Positions 37,879 to 47,963 are shown, counted from the stretch's first letter. The stretch: 48,975 nucleotides of DNA from Acidimicrobiaceae bacterium (GCA_009844405.1 VYBO01000142.1:1-48975); one strand, 5' to 3'. Made by a program: numbers and translations. The notes: a model not told the origin generated them from the sequence alone.

Positions 37879-40289
37879 GCCGGCGCCTCTCGTCCGGCGG
37901 CGATGCTCTCTCGCAGCTCGACCGCGCCCCACGCCCCGGCCCCGCCGACGACCACCGCGACCAGCACGCACAGCCAGCCGCCCCGCGACGGCGCGTCCAG
38001 CTCGAAGAACTCGCGCAGGAACGGCAGGGCCATCGCCGCGCCGTAGGAGGCGGCCATGGCGGCGGCCAGCCCAACCTTCCACGGCCTCAGCGGCCGGCTG
38101 ATCAGCACCAGGATCACCAGGCCGACGCCCAGCAGCGTCATCGTGGCCGACGTGCGGGCCTCGTCAAGGCTCACGCCGTCGAGGCGGCGCACGACCTCGT
38201 ACAGCACGAAGGTCACTACCCCGGCCACCGCCCCCGCCGGCAGTGAGAAGCGCAGCACCCGGCGCAGGAAGCCGGGCTTGACCAGGCGGTGGTTGGGCGC
38301 CAGGGCCAGGAAGAAGCCGGGCACGCCCACCGAGAACGTGCCGATGAGGGTCAGATGGCGGGGCAGGAACGGGAACGGCGAGCCGGCCAAGCCGATCAGC
38401 AGGGTCAGCAGCACCGCGTAGGCCGCCTTGGTGATGAACAGGTTGGCCACCCGCTCGATGTTGTTGATCACCCGGCGGCCCTCGGCCAGCACCCGGGGCA
38501 GGGTGGCGAAGCGGTTGTCGAGCAGCACCAGCTGGGCCACGGCCCGGGCCGCCGAGGATCCGGTGCCCATGGCGATTCCCATGTCGGCGTCCTTGAGGGC
38601 GAGCACGTCGTTCACACCGTCGCCGGTCATGGCCACCGTCCGCCCCCGGGACTGCAGCGCGTGGACCATGGCCCGCTTCTGGTGCGGGTCGACCCGCCCG
38701 AACACCGTCGTGGACTCCAGGGTGTCGGCCAGCTCGCCGGGCTCGGCGGGAAGCCGGCGGGCGTCGACAGCCGGCGGGTGCGGCCGGCCCGGGACAGCGG
38801 CACCGCCGTCCAGGTCGCCGGTGATGCCGGCCCGGTGCGCCACCGCGGCCACGGTGGCCGGATGGTCGCCGGAGATGACCTTGAGGTCCACGCCCTGGTC
38901 GCGGAAGTAGGCGAAGATCTCCGCCGCGTCGGATCGCAGCGTGTCGCCGAGACGCACCAGGCACAGCGGCTCGCGGTCGGCGGGCAGGGCCTCGTCGGAC
39001 GGCTCCGCCGCGCCGGCGCGGGTCACCACCAGCACTCGCTCGCCGTCGACGGAGGCGGCCGCCGCCCGGGTCCGGGCCTCGTCGCTGGCGTCGCCCGCTC
39101 CCAGCAGCACGTCGGGCGCGCCCAGGTGGAAGGTGCCCCGGCCCTCGAAGCTGGCCGCGGCCCACTTCCGGGCCGACGAGAACGGCACGCTGCCGGTCAA
39201 CTGCCATCCGGGTGGCGGGCTGCCGACCGCGTCGATGATGGCGGCCAGGGTGGCGTTGGGCGCCGGGTCGGCGGAGGCCAGCGCGGCCAGCGCGCCGGTC
39301 GCCTCGGTCTCGGTGGTCGATCCCAGCGGCTCCACCCGCTCGAAGGAGATGTCCCCGGTGGTGATCGTCCCCGTCTTGTCGAGGCACAGGGTGTCGACCC
39401 GGGCCAGCAGCTCGACCGACGCCAGCTCCTTGGCCAGCGCCCGCCGGCGGGCCAGGGCGACCACGCCGGTGAAGAAGGACAGGCTGGTGAGCAGTACCAG
39501 GCCGTCGGGCACCATGGCCACCGCGGCGGCGACCGTGCCCCGCAGCGCCTCCTGCCAGCGGTCCTCGGTGGCCAGCAGCCTCCCCAGCAGCAGCACTGTG
39601 GCCAGAGGGATGATCCATGTCAGGCGGCGCAGGATCACGTTGACGCCGCCCGTGAGCTCGCTGCCGGCCAGCTTGAACCGGCGGGCCTCCTCCGCCAGGC
39701 GGGCCGCGTAGGAATCGGCGCCGATGGCGGTGGCCCGGTACCAGCCCGCGCCGGCGTTCACGAACGATCCCGACATCACGCCGTCGCCGGAGGACTTGTC
39801 GACCGGGTCTCTCTCGCCGGTCAGCAGCGACTCGTCGATCTCGAGGCCCCGGGCAGCCACCACCTCGCCGTCCACCACCACTTGGTCGCCGGGCTGGAGC
39901 TCCAGGATCTCGTCGGCCACCACCTCGCTCGTGCCGACCTCCAGCGTCCGCCCGTCGCGGACCACCCGGGCCCGGGGGGCCGACATCACCGCCAGCCTGT
40001 GGAGCTCGCGCCGGGCCTTGAGCTCCTGGGCGATGCCGATGGCGCTGTTCGACACCACCACCCCGGCGAAGAGGGCGTCGGCCGGGAAGCCGGCCACCAT
40101 GATGAGCACGAACATCGAGCCGATGATGGCGTTGACCGGGGTGAGCACGTTGTTGCGGACGATCTGGCCCACGGTGCGGACCGGGGCGTCGGGCACATCG
40201 TTGGTGCGGCCCTCGCGGCGGCGCTGCTCGACCTCTGCGGTGCTGAGCCCCCGGGGCGCGGCGGATATCTCGGGCATCTCTGGCGTCAC
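37875..40289 (-). CDS. Cation-translocating P-type ATPase
   Basis: LCLDKTGTITTGDI, TGDGVNDVLALKDADMGIAMG; GTG 40289 overlaps the stop of the upstream gene. Confidence 0.93.
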   Translation of the reverse strand: MTPEMPEISAAPRGLSTAEVEQRRREGRTNDVPDAPVRTVGQIVRNNVLTPVNAIIGSMFVLIMVAGFPADALFAGVVVSNSAIGIAQELKARRELHRLAVMSAPRARVVRDGRTLEVGTSEVVADEILELQPGDQVVVDGEVVAARGLEIDESLLTGERDPVDKSSGDGVMSGSFVNAGAGWYRATAIGADSYAARLAEEARRFKLAGSELTGGVNVILRRLTWIIPLATVLLLGRLLATEDRWQEALRGTVAAAVAMVPDGLVLLTSLSFFTGVVALARRRALAKELASVELLARVDTLCLDKTGTITTGDISFERVEPLGSTTETEATGALAALASADPAPNATLAAIIDAVGSPPPGWQLTGSVPFSSARKWAAASFEGRGTFHLGAPDVLLGAGDASDEARTRAAAASVDGERVLVVTRAGAAEPSDEALPADREPLCLVRLGDTLRSDAAEIFAYFRDQGVDLKVISGDHPATVAAVAHRAGITGDLDGGAAVPGRPHPPAVDARRLPAEPGELADTLESTTVFGRVDPHQKRAMVHALQSRGRTVAMTGDGVNDVLALKDADMGIAMGTGSSAARAVAQLVLLDNRFATLPRVLAEGRRVINNIERVANLFITKAAYAVLLTLLIGLAGSPFPFLPRHLTLIGTFSVGVPGFFLALAPNHRLVKPGFLRRVLRFSLPAGAVAGVVTFVLYEVVRRLDGVSLDEARTSATMTLLGVGLVILVLISRPLRPWKVGLAAAMAASYGAAMALPFLREFFELDAPSRGGWLCVLVAVVVGGAGAWGAVELRESIAAGREAPA

Positions 40290-41029
40290 ACCCGCTCGAC
40301 GCGCTTGAAGGCCTCGCCGTAGGGCAGGCCCGCCCTGCGACCGGCGTCGCGGCACCTCTCGACGACGCGGGCCCGGAACGCGGCCATGCCGGTGCCGTCG
40401 TCGTCTCCACTGATGCCGTGGGTGCTCACGAACTGGCTCTCGTGGGCCAGAAGGGCCTGCACCTTGGCCTCGATCTGGGCCGGGCCCACCTGCTCGACGT
40501 GATCAGGAGCCTCGCACTCGAACAGCAGCAGCTCGGCAGGGCGGTGGTGCTCAAGGCCATGCTCACGGAACTGCTCGGGGAAGAAGTGCGGGTCGCGTGC
40601 GGCCACCAGCGAGTCCATGCACAGGAACCCGGCGGCCCGGTGGTCGGGGTGGAGGCGCCAGCGCTTGAACGGGTCGTGGCCCAGCACCACGTCGGGGCGC
40701 AGCTCCCGGATGACCCCGGCCATCCGGCTGCGCAGGGCCATGGTCACCTCCAGCTCGCCGTCCACCTCCCCCAGGAAGCGCGGCTCGCCGAGGGCGCCGA
40801 GCCGGCGGGCCGCTTCGGACTGCTCCCGCCGGCGGCGGGCCACCAGGGCAGCGATGTCGGCGCCGGCGTCCCAGGTTCCCTTCGAGCCGTCGGTGCACAC
40901 CAGCAGGCTGGCCTCGCAGCCGGCCTCGGCCCACTTGGCCAGCGTCGCCCCGCAGCCGAACTCGATGTCGTCGGGGTGGGCCCCGATGGCGAGCGCCCGT
41001 GCCGGCACGGCCACGTCGACGGTGGTCAT
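40286..41029 (-). CDS. PIG-L family deacetylase
   Basis: ALAIGAHPDDIEFGCGATLAKWAEAG, HPDHRAAG. Confidence 0.92.
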   Translation of the reverse strand: MTTVDVAVPARALAIGAHPDDIEFGCGATLAKWAEAGCEASLLVCTDGSKGTWDAGADIAALVARRRREQSEAARRLGALGEPRFLGEVDGELEVTMALRSRMAGVIRELRPDVVLGHDPFKRWRLHPDHRAAGFLCMDSLVAARDPHFFPEQFREHGLEHHRPAELLLFECEAPDHVEQVGPAQIEAKVQALLAHESQFVSTHGISGDDDGTGMAAFRARVVERCRDAGRRAGLPYGEAFKRVERV

Positions 41030-41703
41030 CGCGCCGTAGGGTCGAATTGGGAGCTGTCGGGGCTGTTCTGGGCGTCGGTGGCTGCCAGTTCGCGGGCGCC
41101 GGTGGCGAGTGGGTCGAGCCCCAGGGCCTGACGATCGGCCGGGCTCAGGTCCAGCAGGTCCTCGGGGTGGTCGATGTCGGTTGCGAGGGCGCCGTCGTCG
41201 ACCACAGTCACATCCAGTCCCACCCGGACGGCCTCGGCCACATGGCGGGCGAACGAGCCCGGCCCGTAGGCGAAGCGGAACCCGCAGCCGGTAGGGACGC
41301 ACACCACGTTGGAGCCGTCGCGGCGTCGATCCGGCACGATCACCAGCCCCGGGCCCGCCGCCGGCCGCAGCGTCCGGGCCAGCGCCAAGTCGGCGTGGGC
41401 CACCACCGCCCGCTCCACTCCGGCCGCGGCCAGCCCGTCCACGGCCATCGCGACCGCGATGTTCAGGCCGGGCCGGCCTACCGCCACCACGTCCGCCCCC
41501 AGGTCGGCGGCCCAGGACGCCACCTCGGCGTCGTCGGTGGCCACATGGACCGGCAGGCCACCGGCCGCGGCCACCACCCGGCCCGCCATCCGGCGCATCA
41601 GGTCGCGGCAGCCGGAGCGGCCGAGGACGCGCTCCAGTCGCGACAAGGCGCCCTCGAAGGAGCGGATCGGCACCACCACCGCCGTGGCGGGCTCTTCAGA
41701 CAC
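41026..41703 (-). CDS. cofC: 2-phospho-L-lactate guanylyltransferase (F420 biosynthesis)
   Basis: VVVPIRSFEGALSRLERVLG, ADLGADVVAVGRPGLNIAV, DRRRDGSNVVCVPTGCGFRFAYGPGSFARH; GTG 41703; ATGA overlap with the PIG-L gene. Confidence 0.88.
   Translation of the reverse strand: MSEEPATAVVVPIRSFEGALSRLERVLGRSGCRDLMRRMAGRVVAAAGGLPVHVATDDAEVASWAADLGADVVAVGRPGLNIAVAMAVDGLAAAGVERAVVAHADLALARTLRPAAGPGLVIVPDRRRDGSNVVCVPTGCGFRFAYGPGSFARHVAEAVRVGLDVTVVDDGALATDIDHPEDLLDLSPADRQALGLDPLATGARELAATDAQNSPDSSQFDPTAR
41044..41091. repeat. Degenerate copy of the palindrome embedded in the cofC 3' end
   Basis: GAATTGGGAGC...GGCTGCCAGTTC, arms differ from consensus at 1 base each. Confidence 0.55.
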
Positions 41704-41810
41704 TGGCGGCGATGCCACTGGGCGCCTCCGGGGCAGTCCGTTCGAGGGCTGGAGCGAGTCTATGGGCGAGCGCGAACCGGCAAGAGCCCTTCGCGACGCA
41801 TCGGTATCAC

Positions 41811-41933
41811 TCCCGCTCTTGTTCGCTGCGCTCACGGGCCTTCTGGAACCGGGCCGCCACCGGCTCGGCGCGCAGGTATCACTCCCGCTCTTGTTCGCTG
41901 CGCTCACGGGCCGCTCGGGCCACGGCCTCGCTC
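41811..41933 (-). repeat. Two inverted copies of the GC-rich dispersed element core (about 41811-41846 and 41877-41933)
   Basis: GTATCACTCCCGCTCTTGTTCGCTGCGCTCACGGGCC present twice; second continues GCTCGGGCCACGGCC. Confidence 0.92.
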
Positions 41934-41991
41934 AGATCCTCGCCGAGACTCGTGGGTCGCTCCCACCCGCTCGGCCTCTACGGTTGCGGCT

Positions 41992-42996
41992 GTGAACCTT
42001 CGGGTCGGGGTGATCGGCGCAGGCTCGTGGGGGACCACCGTCGCCCACCTCTGCGCCCACAATGCCTCCACCGTGCTCTACGCCCGCGATCCCACGATCG
42101 CAGGAGCGCTCAACTCGACCGGCGAGAACCCCCGCTACCTGCCCGGCCGGGCGCTGCACCCCGAACTGCGGGCCACCGCGGACATCGGCGAGGCGGCCGG
42201 CGGCGCCGACGCGGTCGTGATGGCCGTGCCCTCCCACGGGTTCCGCGACACCCTGCGGTTGCTGCCCCCGCATGTGGGCGACGGCACGCCAGTTGTGTCG
42301 CTCACCAAGGGCCTGGAGGCACGCACCCGCAGGCGGATGACCGAGGTGGTGGTGGACGAGTTGCCCGGGCGCCCGGCCGGGGTGCTGACCGGGCCGAACC
42401 TGGCCAAGGAGATCCTCGCCGGGAGAGCCGCGGCGGCCGTGCTGGCCATGGCGCCCGCCGACGCCCCGCTGGCCGAGCGGCTGCGGGCCGTGTTCTGCGC
42501 CGGCGACTTCCGGGTGTACACCAACACCGACGTCGTGGGGGCCGAGATCGCGGGCGCCACCAAGAACGTGATCGCCCTGGCCGCCGGCATATCCGACGGC
42601 CTCGGAGCCGGCGACAACACCCGGGCCGCGCTCATCACCCGGGGCCTGGCCGAGGTGACCCGCCTGGGAGTGGCCCTCGGCGGCGACCCGGCCACGTTCG
42701 CGGGCCTGGCTGGGATCGGCGACATCGTGGCCACCTGCGTCAGCCCGCAGAGCCGCAACCGCCATGTGGGCGAGCGTCTGGGCCGGGGCGAGGCGATCAC
42801 CGAGATCGTGGCGTCCATGGACCAGGTGGCCGAGGGCGTGAGGTCCACACCGGTCGTGGCCGCGCTGGCCCGCTCGCGGGGCGTGGACATGCCGATCACC
42901 GAGGAGGTGCGGGCCGTGATCGAGGACGGCCGTCCCGCCGCCGCGGCCTACCGGGCGCTGCTCGACCGACCCCCCACCAGCGAAACCCGCCGGTGA
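41992..42996 (+). CDS. gpsA: Glycerol-3-phosphate dehydrogenase (NAD(P)+)
   Basis: VGVIGAGSWGTTVAHL, LTGPNLAKEI, ATKNVIALAAGISDGLGAGDNTRAALITRGL; GTG 41992. Confidence 0.95.
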   Translation: MNLRVGVIGAGSWGTTVAHLCAHNASTVLYARDPTIAGALNSTGENPRYLPGRALHPELRATADIGEAAGGADAVVMAVPSHGFRDTLRLLPPHVGDGTPVVSLTKGLEARTRRRMTEVVVDELPGRPAGVLTGPNLAKEILAGRAAAAVLAMAPADAPLAERLRAVFCAGDFRVYTNTDVVGAEIAGATKNVIALAAGISDGLGAGDNTRAALITRGLAEVTRLGVALGGDPATFAGLAGIGDIVATCVSPQSRNRHVGERLGRGEAITEIVASMDQVAEGVRSTPVVAALARSRGVDMPITEEVRAVIEDGRPAAAAYRALLDRPPTSETRR

Positions 42997-43031
42997 GGAG
43001 ACTCAGGTCCCCCGCCCTGCAGGCGGTCTCC

Positions 43032-44561
43032 ATGCCGGATGGCGAACTCGCGTCCGAGGGAGGCGGCGGGGAGCTGATCGGCGATCTCGACGGACCGCTG
43101 GCCGTGGTGGACCGGTCGGGAGCGGTGGCTCCGGTCGGCGTGGGATGGCGAGTGGTCTGGGCGGTCGGCGCCGGGGACCGTTGGCATGTCGCTGCGGAAG
43201 AGGCGGCGGTGCGGTCGGGGCTGATCGACGACATGCCGGCGACTGCGACGCTTATGAGAGTGCCGGGTGGCGACGTGATACTGCGAGTGGCCGCGGGCCG
43301 GGCTGGCCCGGCCAGGGCGGCTGTGCTGGAGTTCGTCAACGACTCGCCGGTGGCGGTGAACCTGGCCGTGGGAGTGGCCGGCTCCATCAGGTTGGCCGCG
43401 GTGCGCGGCTCCCGCCTGCTGGCCGACGACCGGGCGGTGGTGGAGCTGGGACGCACCCCCGGAGGGACCGCGGCCGTCGACGACGGCGACGTGTGGCGTG
43501 CCGTCCGGGCCGAGCCGTCCGCGGGGAACTGCGAGGCCCGGAGCCGCGAGGGGCGGGCCGCCGCCGCGGCGGTGATCCCACTGGCTCCACGGGTGCCCCT
43601 GCGGGTGACTGCCGCCGGTGTCGAGAGCCGGTCCTTGGGTTCCCCGGGCGGCGTCGGCTCGCCGGAGGAGATCGCAGCCGGCTGGCGTGCCGTGGTGGAG
43701 CGGGCCGCGGTGGTGGATCTCCCCGACGAGGCGGCCGCCAGAGCCTGGCGACGGGGAATCGCAGCGTCGATCCTGGCCGCGGGCCGCACCGAGTCGTCGG
43801 CGGCCGCCGTGGTGCACGACCGGGTGGGTCTTGCTTACGGCTGCACGAGCCTCGATTGGGGCTGTGCCGCGCGGGCCGCGGTCGTGCTCGACCGGGTGGG
43901 CCTGCCCGATGAGGCCGACAGGGCCAGGGGAGCGCTGGTCGCCGCGGCCGAGCGCTCGCTCCTGCCGCCGTTGGTCGCCGCGGCCGCGCTGCGAGCCTTG
44001 GCGTCGCGCCGGCTGCGGACCGGTCGGGTCTCGGGACTGGCGGAGTGGGCCGGTCCTCTGGCCGAGGCCGCGGGCGACCATCTCAACCCTCTCACCCTGG
44101 AACAGGTGGCCGCTGTCCTGGAGACCGAAGCGCCGGCCGCGGCCCGCGACGCCCGCCGCCTGCTCGCTGAGGCGTCGCCCATCTCGGTTTCGCGCTCCGT
44201 TGCCGGCGACGAACTCGCCGGAACGGCCCGGCGCAGCGTCGCCTTCGGCGGTGACGGTCTCGATGGCGTGGAGGCGCTGCTCCATTGCCTGGCCGCCGAA
44301 GCCGAGGATCATCTGGTCATCGCACCCACCCTGCCCGCCGAGTGGACCGGCGCACCGGTCGACACCAGCGGGCTGCTCACTCGTCATGGCGCGCTGTCGT
44401 TCTCGGTGCGCTGGCACGGAACCCGTCCGGCGCTCCTCTGGGACTTGACGCCCGCGGATCGCTCGGCCACCGCCGGACCCGGCGATGAAGTTGCCCTGCG
44501 CTGCGGACTCGACCCTTCCTGGACCACGTCGGAGCCCGCGGGCGAAGTGCTCCTCAGCTGA
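43032..44561 (+). CDS. Hypothetical protein (C-terminus resembles (alpha/alpha)6 glycoside-hydrolase-like proteins)
   Basis: 509 aa; LVIAPTLPAEWTGAPVDTSGLLTRHGALSFSVRWHGTRPALLW; 3' half re-occurs at 47.3-47.9 kb. Confidence 0.65.
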   Translation: MPDGELASEGGGGELIGDLDGPLAVVDRSGAVAPVGVGWRVVWAVGAGDRWHVAAEEAAVRSGLIDDMPATATLMRVPGGDVILRVAAGRAGPARAAVLEFVNDSPVAVNLAVGVAGSIRLAAVRGSRLLADDRAVVELGRTPGGTAAVDDGDVWRAVRAEPSAGNCEARSREGRAAAAAVIPLAPRVPLRVTAAGVESRSLGSPGGVGSPEEIAAGWRAVVERAAVVDLPDEAAARAWRRGIAASILAAGRTESSAAAVVHDRVGLAYGCTSLDWGCAARAAVVLDRVGLPDEADRARGALVAAAERSLLPPLVAAAALRALASRRLRTGRVSGLAEWAGPLAEAAGDHLNPLTLEQVAAVLETEAPAAARDARRLLAEASPISVSRSVAGDELAGTARRSVAFGGDGLDGVEALLHCLAAEAEDHLVIAPTLPAEWTGAPVDTSGLLTRHGALSFSVRWHGTRPALLWDLTPADRSATAGPGDEVALRCGLDPSWTTSEPAGEVLLS

Positions 44562-44651
44562 GGCCCGATTAGGGGCATCCAAGACTGTCAAATCCACCGC
44601 CTCTCGCAGCACCGGGACCCGGCGAAGTGTGGCGGCCGTGCTGCCCCACGC

Positions 44652-44681
44652 CGCTAGCCCCCCCAAAAGATGTGGCTAGCG
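44652..44681. terminator. Hairpin CGCTAGCC-N14-GGCTAGCG between convergent genes
   Basis: Perfect 8-bp stem between the gene ending at 44561 (+) and the gene ending at 44697 (-). Confidence 0.4.
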
Positions 44682-44696
44682 CGGCTCAGATCCCGG

Positions 44697-45947
44697 TCAA
44701 GATGCGGTCCAAAGACGCGAGATCGGCAGCGCCAGAATGCGGTCATCGAGACGGTAGGCGCGTCCGCCAGTGTGCAGGACAACGCCGCAGACGAAGTCCT
44801 CGGGGGCCTTGTCGCGAAGCCAGCGCAAATGCCGTGCATCTGAGCGGTCCACAGTCGGGCCCGACTTGATCTCGACCGCGACCAGCCGCCCGTCGGCAGC
44901 CTCAGCGACAACGTCGATCTCCAGCCCGCCACGGTCGCGGAAATGGTGCAGCGTGACGACGCCACGATGCCAGGACGCTTGGCGGTGCATCTCGTTGACG
45001 GCGAACGACTCGACGATCTGTCCGCGGGCAGGGTCAGTAGGGCGCGCCAGAGCCTGAGGCGACTTGCCGAGAAGGTGGGCCGCGAGTCCGCTGTCTGTGA
45101 TGTGGACCTTCGGCCGGCGGGCGGCCTTGCTTGTGAGATTGCGCGACCATGCCGGCAGCAGCAGCACCAGGTAGGTCATCTGCAGATACCCGAGGTACGC
45201 CTCGGTGGTGTGACTGCTCCCGAACCCGGCGTCCTCGTGCAGGTTCTTCATCACCAGCTCGCCCGCTGTGCGCGCCGCCAGCAGCCTCAGCAGTTTGGGA
45301 AGGTCCTGGGTGCGGCGAGCGCTGGAGAGGTCCTTGATGTCGCGCTGGATGACGGTCCGCAGATAGTCGCGGAACCATGTGTGTCGGGCTGGCGGCGACA
45401 GGAATACCGCCTCTGGGAAACCGCCGGCGCAGGCCCGTTCGAGGTAGTCGCTGGTGCCCAGAGGCGAGGCTCCGCCTTCGAGGAGGCGGTTGTGGTCCGA
45501 GAAGGCCGCCTCGATGAACCCGTCTGGCGTCTGGTGAAGCTCGCCCTGGGTGAACGGCCACAACTCCAGGAACACCGCCCGCCCGGCGAGGGACTCCGAG
45601 ATGGTCGGGACGGTCAAGAAGTCCGCTGAACCATTGAGAAGGAACTGTCCACGGCTAGGATCGTCATCCACGACGTGCTTGATCGCCCGTATCAGCGGAT
45701 CCCCAGCGCGTTGCACCTCGTCGAAGGCTCGCGGGGTCTCCCCGAACGCCGCGAATCCGTCGGGGTCCGTTAGCGCGGCTTGCAGCGTAGCGACGCGATC
45801 AAGCCGAGCAAAGGTGCCCGAGCCGCCCAACACGCGGCGCACCAGAGTGGTCTTGCCCGCTTGGCGTGGCCCTGTAACCGCCACGACTCGGAAATCATCC
45901 AGCGCCTGGCGGGTGATCGGTTCCAGCCTCCGCGGCAACTCGTTCAT
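44697..45947 (-). CDS. AAA ATPase with DUF4143-type C-terminus
   Basis: VVAVTGPRQAGKTTLVRRVL Walker A, RAFDEVQRAGDP, C-terminal GGLEIDVVAEAADGRLVAVEIKSG (PD-(D/E)xK-like). Confidence 0.9.
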   Translation of the reverse strand: MNELPRRLEPITRQALDDFRVVAVTGPRQAGKTTLVRRVLGGSGTFARLDRVATLQAALTDPDGFAAFGETPRAFDEVQRAGDPLIRAIKHVVDDDPSRGQFLLNGSADFLTVPTISESLAGRAVFLELWPFTQGELHQTPDGFIEAAFSDHNRLLEGGASPLGTSDYLERACAGGFPEAVFLSPPARHTWFRDYLRTVIQRDIKDLSSARRTQDLPKLLRLLAARTAGELVMKNLHEDAGFGSSHTTEAYLGYLQMTYLVLLLPAWSRNLTSKAARRPKVHITDSGLAAHLLGKSPQALARPTDPARGQIVESFAVNEMHRQASWHRGVVTLHHFRDRGGLEIDVVAEAADGRLVAVEIKSGPTVDRSDARHLRWLRDKAPEDFVCGVVLHTGGRAYRLDDRILALPISRLWTAS

Positions 45948-46321
45948 CGGTCTGTTCCTGCTGCCAGCGCCAGCTAGGCCTACTGCTCTTTCCGTCCCAG
46001 TTCTAATGCTAATATCGTCCGAATGATACTGCCATTGTCGTCCGTCCTCAACTGACGGATGGCGCGACCCGCTGCTGGTGCTGGCCCATGTGGTGCCCCG
46101 GATCGGCTTGCTGCGGTGGACGCAGATCGGAGTGTTGACGAGGTCCAATGCTTCGCTCTTCGACGGTCTTGACAGGTGCCGATGCACTGTTTGTCATCAC
46201 CCCAAGTATCCGCAGATCGCGCTCTTTGGCATGTGTCAACCTGATGTAGCTTGTCGGCAGATTAACGTCACGCAGTGGAGGGTCTACTTGGGCAGCGTGA
46301 GTCGTTGACGGGGTCAGCGGC

Positions 46322-47320
46322 TCATGCCTTCCACTGCCCGAACGGGACGCCCCTGACGTGGGGCTCGCATGCGAGCTGTTCGCCGAGTTCGGCGATCTCG
46401 TCGATTTCCCAACCCAAAGCGGCGCACACGGCTTCGTCCCAGCGGCGGCGGATCTCGGTGTAGCCGTCACGGAACTGAGGGACGAACTCGTAGCGGGTGG
46501 CCTCCCAGCAGGCGGCGAGCGTCTCGCTGATGTGAGCGTCATACAGGTTCGGGATTGGGAGGTCGCCCCAGACGGCGGGGTTGTAGAACGGGAATCTCAG
46601 CTTCTTGCCCGGACCCCGCAGGGTCAACAAACGTCCGGGCGTGGAGTTGAGAAACACGGCGGCTGCCTTGCTGGCACCGCGGTCTAGACCGGTGACGGGC
46701 ATCCACCCCTGCCCGACATAGCGCTCGTCTGACGCGACCGCGGTGAGCCGGGCCGTCGACGGCTGGTGCCCCATTGACACCAACAGATGTCCAGCCTTTG
46801 CCAGGATTGCCAGATCGCCCGATTCCTTGGGTTCCCACCATTCGTCGGGGATGGCTTCAATGTGTTGCTGCCCATCAGCCCCTTTGGAAGCCAGAACCGG
46901 GAAGGCGCCGGACCCACCGTCGGCGGCCTGTTGATGCCCTCCGCGATGCAAGTCTCGCCCCGTCTGGCGCACTATTCGCTCCTCGTGTCGCCCGGCGGCA
47001 GAGTCTTGCGGTAGCCGCTGTAGAGCGGCTGGAGCGTCGCTTGGACCCTCACGCGCCCCTGCCCGTCGCGTGCGTCGTTCTGCGGTATCCGGCGCTGAGC
47101 GTCGGGCTGGTCTTGTGGATCGTGATCTCTCTCTCTCTCTCTCTGCATTGCTGCGAGGTCGGCGTGCTGGGCGAAGGCTGCGGCTGCCGTCGCGAGACTT
47201 GGAGACCGCCACACAGCAGCAGTCCAGTCGCCCGAAGCGACACGCTCTGCGGGCCAATACGAGACTTCGCCCCACCCATCGGGCAGTGTCCCCGTCTGGG
47301 TGGACCGCAGATATGAGTGA
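46322..47320 (-). pseudogene. Decayed C-terminal portion of an Eco57I/type IIG-like methyltransferase
   Basis: Fragments SYLRSTQTGTLPDGWGEVSYWPAERVASGDWTAAVWRSPSLATAAAAFAQHADLAAM and GAFPVLASKGADGQQHIEAIPDEWWEP...FLNSTPGRLLTL...RWDEAVCAALGWE lie in different frames; 5' part missing. Confidence 0.65.
47126..47144. repeat. (TC)9.5 dinucleotide microsatellite
   Basis: TCTCTCTCTCTCTCTCTCT read directly, inside the decayed methyltransferase region. Confidence 0.98.
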
Positions 47321-47328
47321 AGCGCCTC

Positions 47329-47949
47329 GGTGTCGTGCTCGACGGGGTGGGCCTGCCCGATGAGGCCGACAGGGCCAGGAGGGCGCTGGTCCGCGAGGCC
47401 GGGTTCGCCTCGATCCCGCCGCCGCTGGCCGCGGCTGCGCTGCGGGCTTTGGCCTCGCGCCGGCTGCGGACCGGTAGGGTCTCGGGACTGGCGGAGTGGG
47501 CCGGTCCTCTGGCCGAGGCCGCGGGTGGCCATCTCGACCCTCTCACTCTGGAGCAAGTGGCCGCCGTCCTAGAGACCGAAGCGCCGGCCGCGGCCCGCGA
47601 CGCCCGCCGCATCCTGGTCGAGACACATTCGGCACCCTCGATGCCGGATGCGGCTGCGACCACCGACGGCCTCGCCATCGCTGTGCGGAACGGCATCGCA
47701 TTCGGCGAGGACGGCCCCGCCGGGGTCGAGGCCCTGCTGGAATGCCTAGTCGGGGAGTCCCCCGATCACCTTGTCGTCCTGCCCGCGCTGCCCAGCGACT
47801 GGAAGAGCGCGCCGCTCGACGTGCGGGATCTGGTCACCCGCCAAGGCCTGCTGTCGTTCTCGGTGCGCTGGCACGGGAGCCGTCCGGCGCTGCTCTGGGA
47901 GCTGGTGCCGCCAACGCAGCGACCCTTCTTCAAGTTGTTAGAATCTTGA
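47329..47949 (+). pseudogene. Truncated paralogous copy of the 3' part of the 43032-44561 gene
   Basis: GVVLDGVGLPDEADRARRALV...ASRRLRTGRVSGLAEWAGPLAEAAGGHLDPLTLEQVAAVLETEAPAAARDARR...LSFSVRWHGSRPALLWEL collinear with 43880-44450. Confidence 0.88.
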
Positions 47950-47963
47950 AAGTGAGACCCTAA

